A stretch of DNA of 64,000 nucleotides. It comes from Sciurus carolinensis. Lineage: Eukaryota > Chordata > Mammalia > Rodentia > Sciuridae. Under the pieces are notes generated by a model, which was not told the DNA's origin, ran no database searches, and worked only from the letters and a program-made list of their open reading frames with translations. Position 1 is the stretch's first letter, and each line of letters opens with the position of its first letter. The stretch lies in the NCBI RefSeq assembly GCF_902686445.1, contig NC_062219.1, positions 49,317,056-49,381,055 of the forward strand, in the 5' to 3' direction. Below, one piece after another: positions 62,501 to 64,000 of the stretch. The position numbers were made by a program, and so were the translations under genes.

Positions 62501-62700
62501 GTTTCCCTCTTTTCACTTGGTGTTCTTCACCAAGCTTATCAATATCTTTGAGAAATTGCTTCATTATCTTGCTTTCTTTTTTTTTCCAGTCTAATCTCTA
62601 TAATGTAGAATATTATTTGAACAACCCCTTTGTACCCAGCATCAATATTTGGAGAAATATACATGCTTAAAAATATGACACTGTGGAAATTCTAATTAAA
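59600..62700. other. AT-rich unique region
   Basis: About 3 kb with no gene, RNA or confident repeat. Confidence 0.4.
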
Positions 62701-62713
62701 TTACAGTTTAATT

Positions 62714-62935
62714 TAAGGAGGGAGAATGGGAATTGGAAATTAGTAGAATGAATCAAACATAACTTTCCTATGTTCATATAAGAGTATACCACCAGTGAAA
62801 CTCCACATCATGGACAACCATAAGAATGCGATCCTAATGAGAATAAGTTATGCTCCATGTATGTATAAGAGGCCAAAATACACTCTACTGTTATCTATAT
62901 CTAAAAGAGAATAAAGAAAAATAAATAAATGAATA
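62714..62935 (+). mobile_element. 5'-truncated L1 3' UTR
   Basis: About 220 bp of L1 3' end (aactttcctatgttcatata, gtgaaactccacatcatgg) with an A-rich tail, the same 3' UTR type as the twin-primed L1. It shows the uninterrupted form of the LTR's insertion site. Confidence 0.88.
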
Positions 62936-63046
62936 AACAGAGAAGAAAAATAACTTAACCATGATTTAAAAAGAGAGTAGGATGAGCCACTGCATATTTA
63001 ATTACTGAATGTTGTGTTTCAAATGCTAAGGAATAGAACTGAATTT

Positions 63047-63239
63047 TCATTCCTTCCTTCCTTCCCTCCTTCCTTCCTTTCTTCCTTCCTTCTTTTTTTT
63101 TTTTTTTTTATTTTGTGGCGCTAGAGATTAAACCAGAATTTTAGCATGTAAGGCAAGTACTCTACCACTAAATTATATCCCCAGTTATATAGATAGATAG
63201 ATAGATATAGATATATAGATATATAGATATATATTTATA

Positions 63240-63273
<34 letters not shown>

Positions 63274-63394
63274 TTTTAAAGATGGAGTGTCCCTATTTTG
63301 CCCAGGCTGGTCTTGAATTCCTGGATTCAAGCAATGTCCCTGCCTCTGTCTCCTGAGTTGCTGGAACTATAGGCATGTGCCACCATGCCTGGGG
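63047..63394 (-). mobile_element. B1-dID SINE with microsatellite growth at both A-rich parts
   Basis: Plus-strand order: (TTCC)n and poly-T (63047-63111, the tail side), ID antisense (63113-63184), then an (ATAG)n/(AT)n tract and a 20-odd-T run (63185-63277) in place of the A-rich linker, then B1 antisense (63278-63394, … ggcatgtgccaccatgcctgg). Confidence 0.87.
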
Positions 63395-63566
63395 AACTGA
63401 ATGCCCCTCAGATCTGTAACCAGATATAGACATTTCTAGAACGCTTACCATGTTATTCTAATGTGCTGTCTCAGTAGCTCTGTTGCGTCAAAAAGTCTTT
63501 ACTCTAGTTGATAAATAATTGGATTGTGATTAAGGAAACCCAAAGGGTTAGAGATACAGATGACAA

Positions 63567-63766
63567 TCCATTGTTTCTCAAAACTTACTGTGCACCAGGA
63601 TTAGCCAGGGTTCTGTTAAATGTAAGTAGTTCTAGGTCTCAGACTCCAGAGAATCCAAATTCACAGGTCACAGACAGGGACCCAGAACTTATACATTTTC
63701 CACAAGAGATTCTGGTGATTCTGATGCAGCAAACTCCAGGCCACTCAAAATCACTATCTAGTCCTG
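63567..63766 (+). mobile_element. hAT-Charlie relic, MER5-like
   Basis: ccattgtttctcaaaacttactgtgcaccaggatt … gtgattctgatgcagc follows MER5A-type order. Confidence 0.6.
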
Positions 63767-63769
63767 TAC

Positions 63770-64000
63770 ATATTTCATAGGTGGTGATGTTAACGTCACA
63801 CCCAGGTGGCCTGAATCAATGAATCAACAAATATCTTATAAAAGTGAATTATTTAATGAATTTATTTTAATATCTTTTGGTATAGTTGGATTAATATTCT
63901 CACTATTTTAATATCACTAGATAGATGTTAAGAGTTTAACTTAAATTTATCTTCCATTTGGCACCCTTGTGACTTAGAAAACTAAAACAGTTGAAATTTT
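63770..64000. other. AT-rich end of window
   Basis: Nothing recognised. Confidence 0.4.

Overview
This window is AT-rich mammalian nuclear DNA, almost certainly from a rodent and most likely a squirrel-type (sciurid) genome. The evidence is the SINE set: tRNA-Ala-derived ID elements and B1 (7SL-derived)–ID dimers (B1-dID) are common, and I recognise no B2 or B4. There are also young L1 copies with rodent-style tandem 5' UTR units. I find no functional protein-coding gene that I can defend. The window reads as intergenic or deep-intronic DNA built by successive retroposition. The only host-gene-derived coding sequence I recognise is a processed HMGN2 pseudogene at about 39.3-40.5 kb.

Layout. 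0-9.3 kb is an L1 cluster: the 3' end of one young L1 (+), a 5'-truncated older L1 (+, 11-bp target-site duplication, TSD), and a full-length 6.07-kb L1 (-) bounded by a perfect 13-bp TSD. That full-length copy has a CpG-rich tandem 5' UTR, ORF1, ORF2 and a 3' UTR, and is broken by about four single-base frameshifts. 9.8-10.3 kb is an LTR-like repeat with an expanded (GA)n. 10-24 kb is mostly unique AT-rich DNA with relics of MIR, L2, hAT and old L1. It also holds a near-identical 170-bp direct repeat 960 bp apart (18.9 and 19.85 kb). 23-36 kb carries several SINEs, old L1 3' ends and mammal-wide repeats. 37.8-41 kb holds a hAT relic, a B1-dID and the HMGN2 pseudogene. 41-50 kb is mostly unique, with a second, older direct repeat (45.5 and 46.3 kb) and a 94-bp (TC)n tract. 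51.9-54.6 kb is a three-layer nest: an ancient L1M 3' end split by a 5'-inverted (twin-primed) L1 with a 12-bp TSD, itself split by a solo class II ERV LTR with a 6-bp TSD. 54.6-64 kb is sparse: ID and B1-dID SINEs, MIR/L2/hAT relics and one locally GC-richer spot at about 56.1 kb.

The most unusual signal is in the younger L1 family. Its 3' UTR carries an in-register array of six or seven telomere-type TTAGGG hexamers on the sense strand, seen in two independent copies (779-820 on +; 3371-3410 on -) and absent from the older L1 at 1341-2815. L1 RNAs of this family would therefore carry a TERRA-like UUAGGG tract. The same family has an approximately 459-bp tandem promoter unit with a YY1-type motif at the 5' edge of each unit, a 33-bp duplication lengthening the ORF1p coiled coil, and a long antisense ORF across the 5' UTR.

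Limits: family names for old repeats come from recognised consensus resemblance, not a RepeatMasker run, and their edges are approximate. TSDs and tandem repeats were read directly from the sequence.
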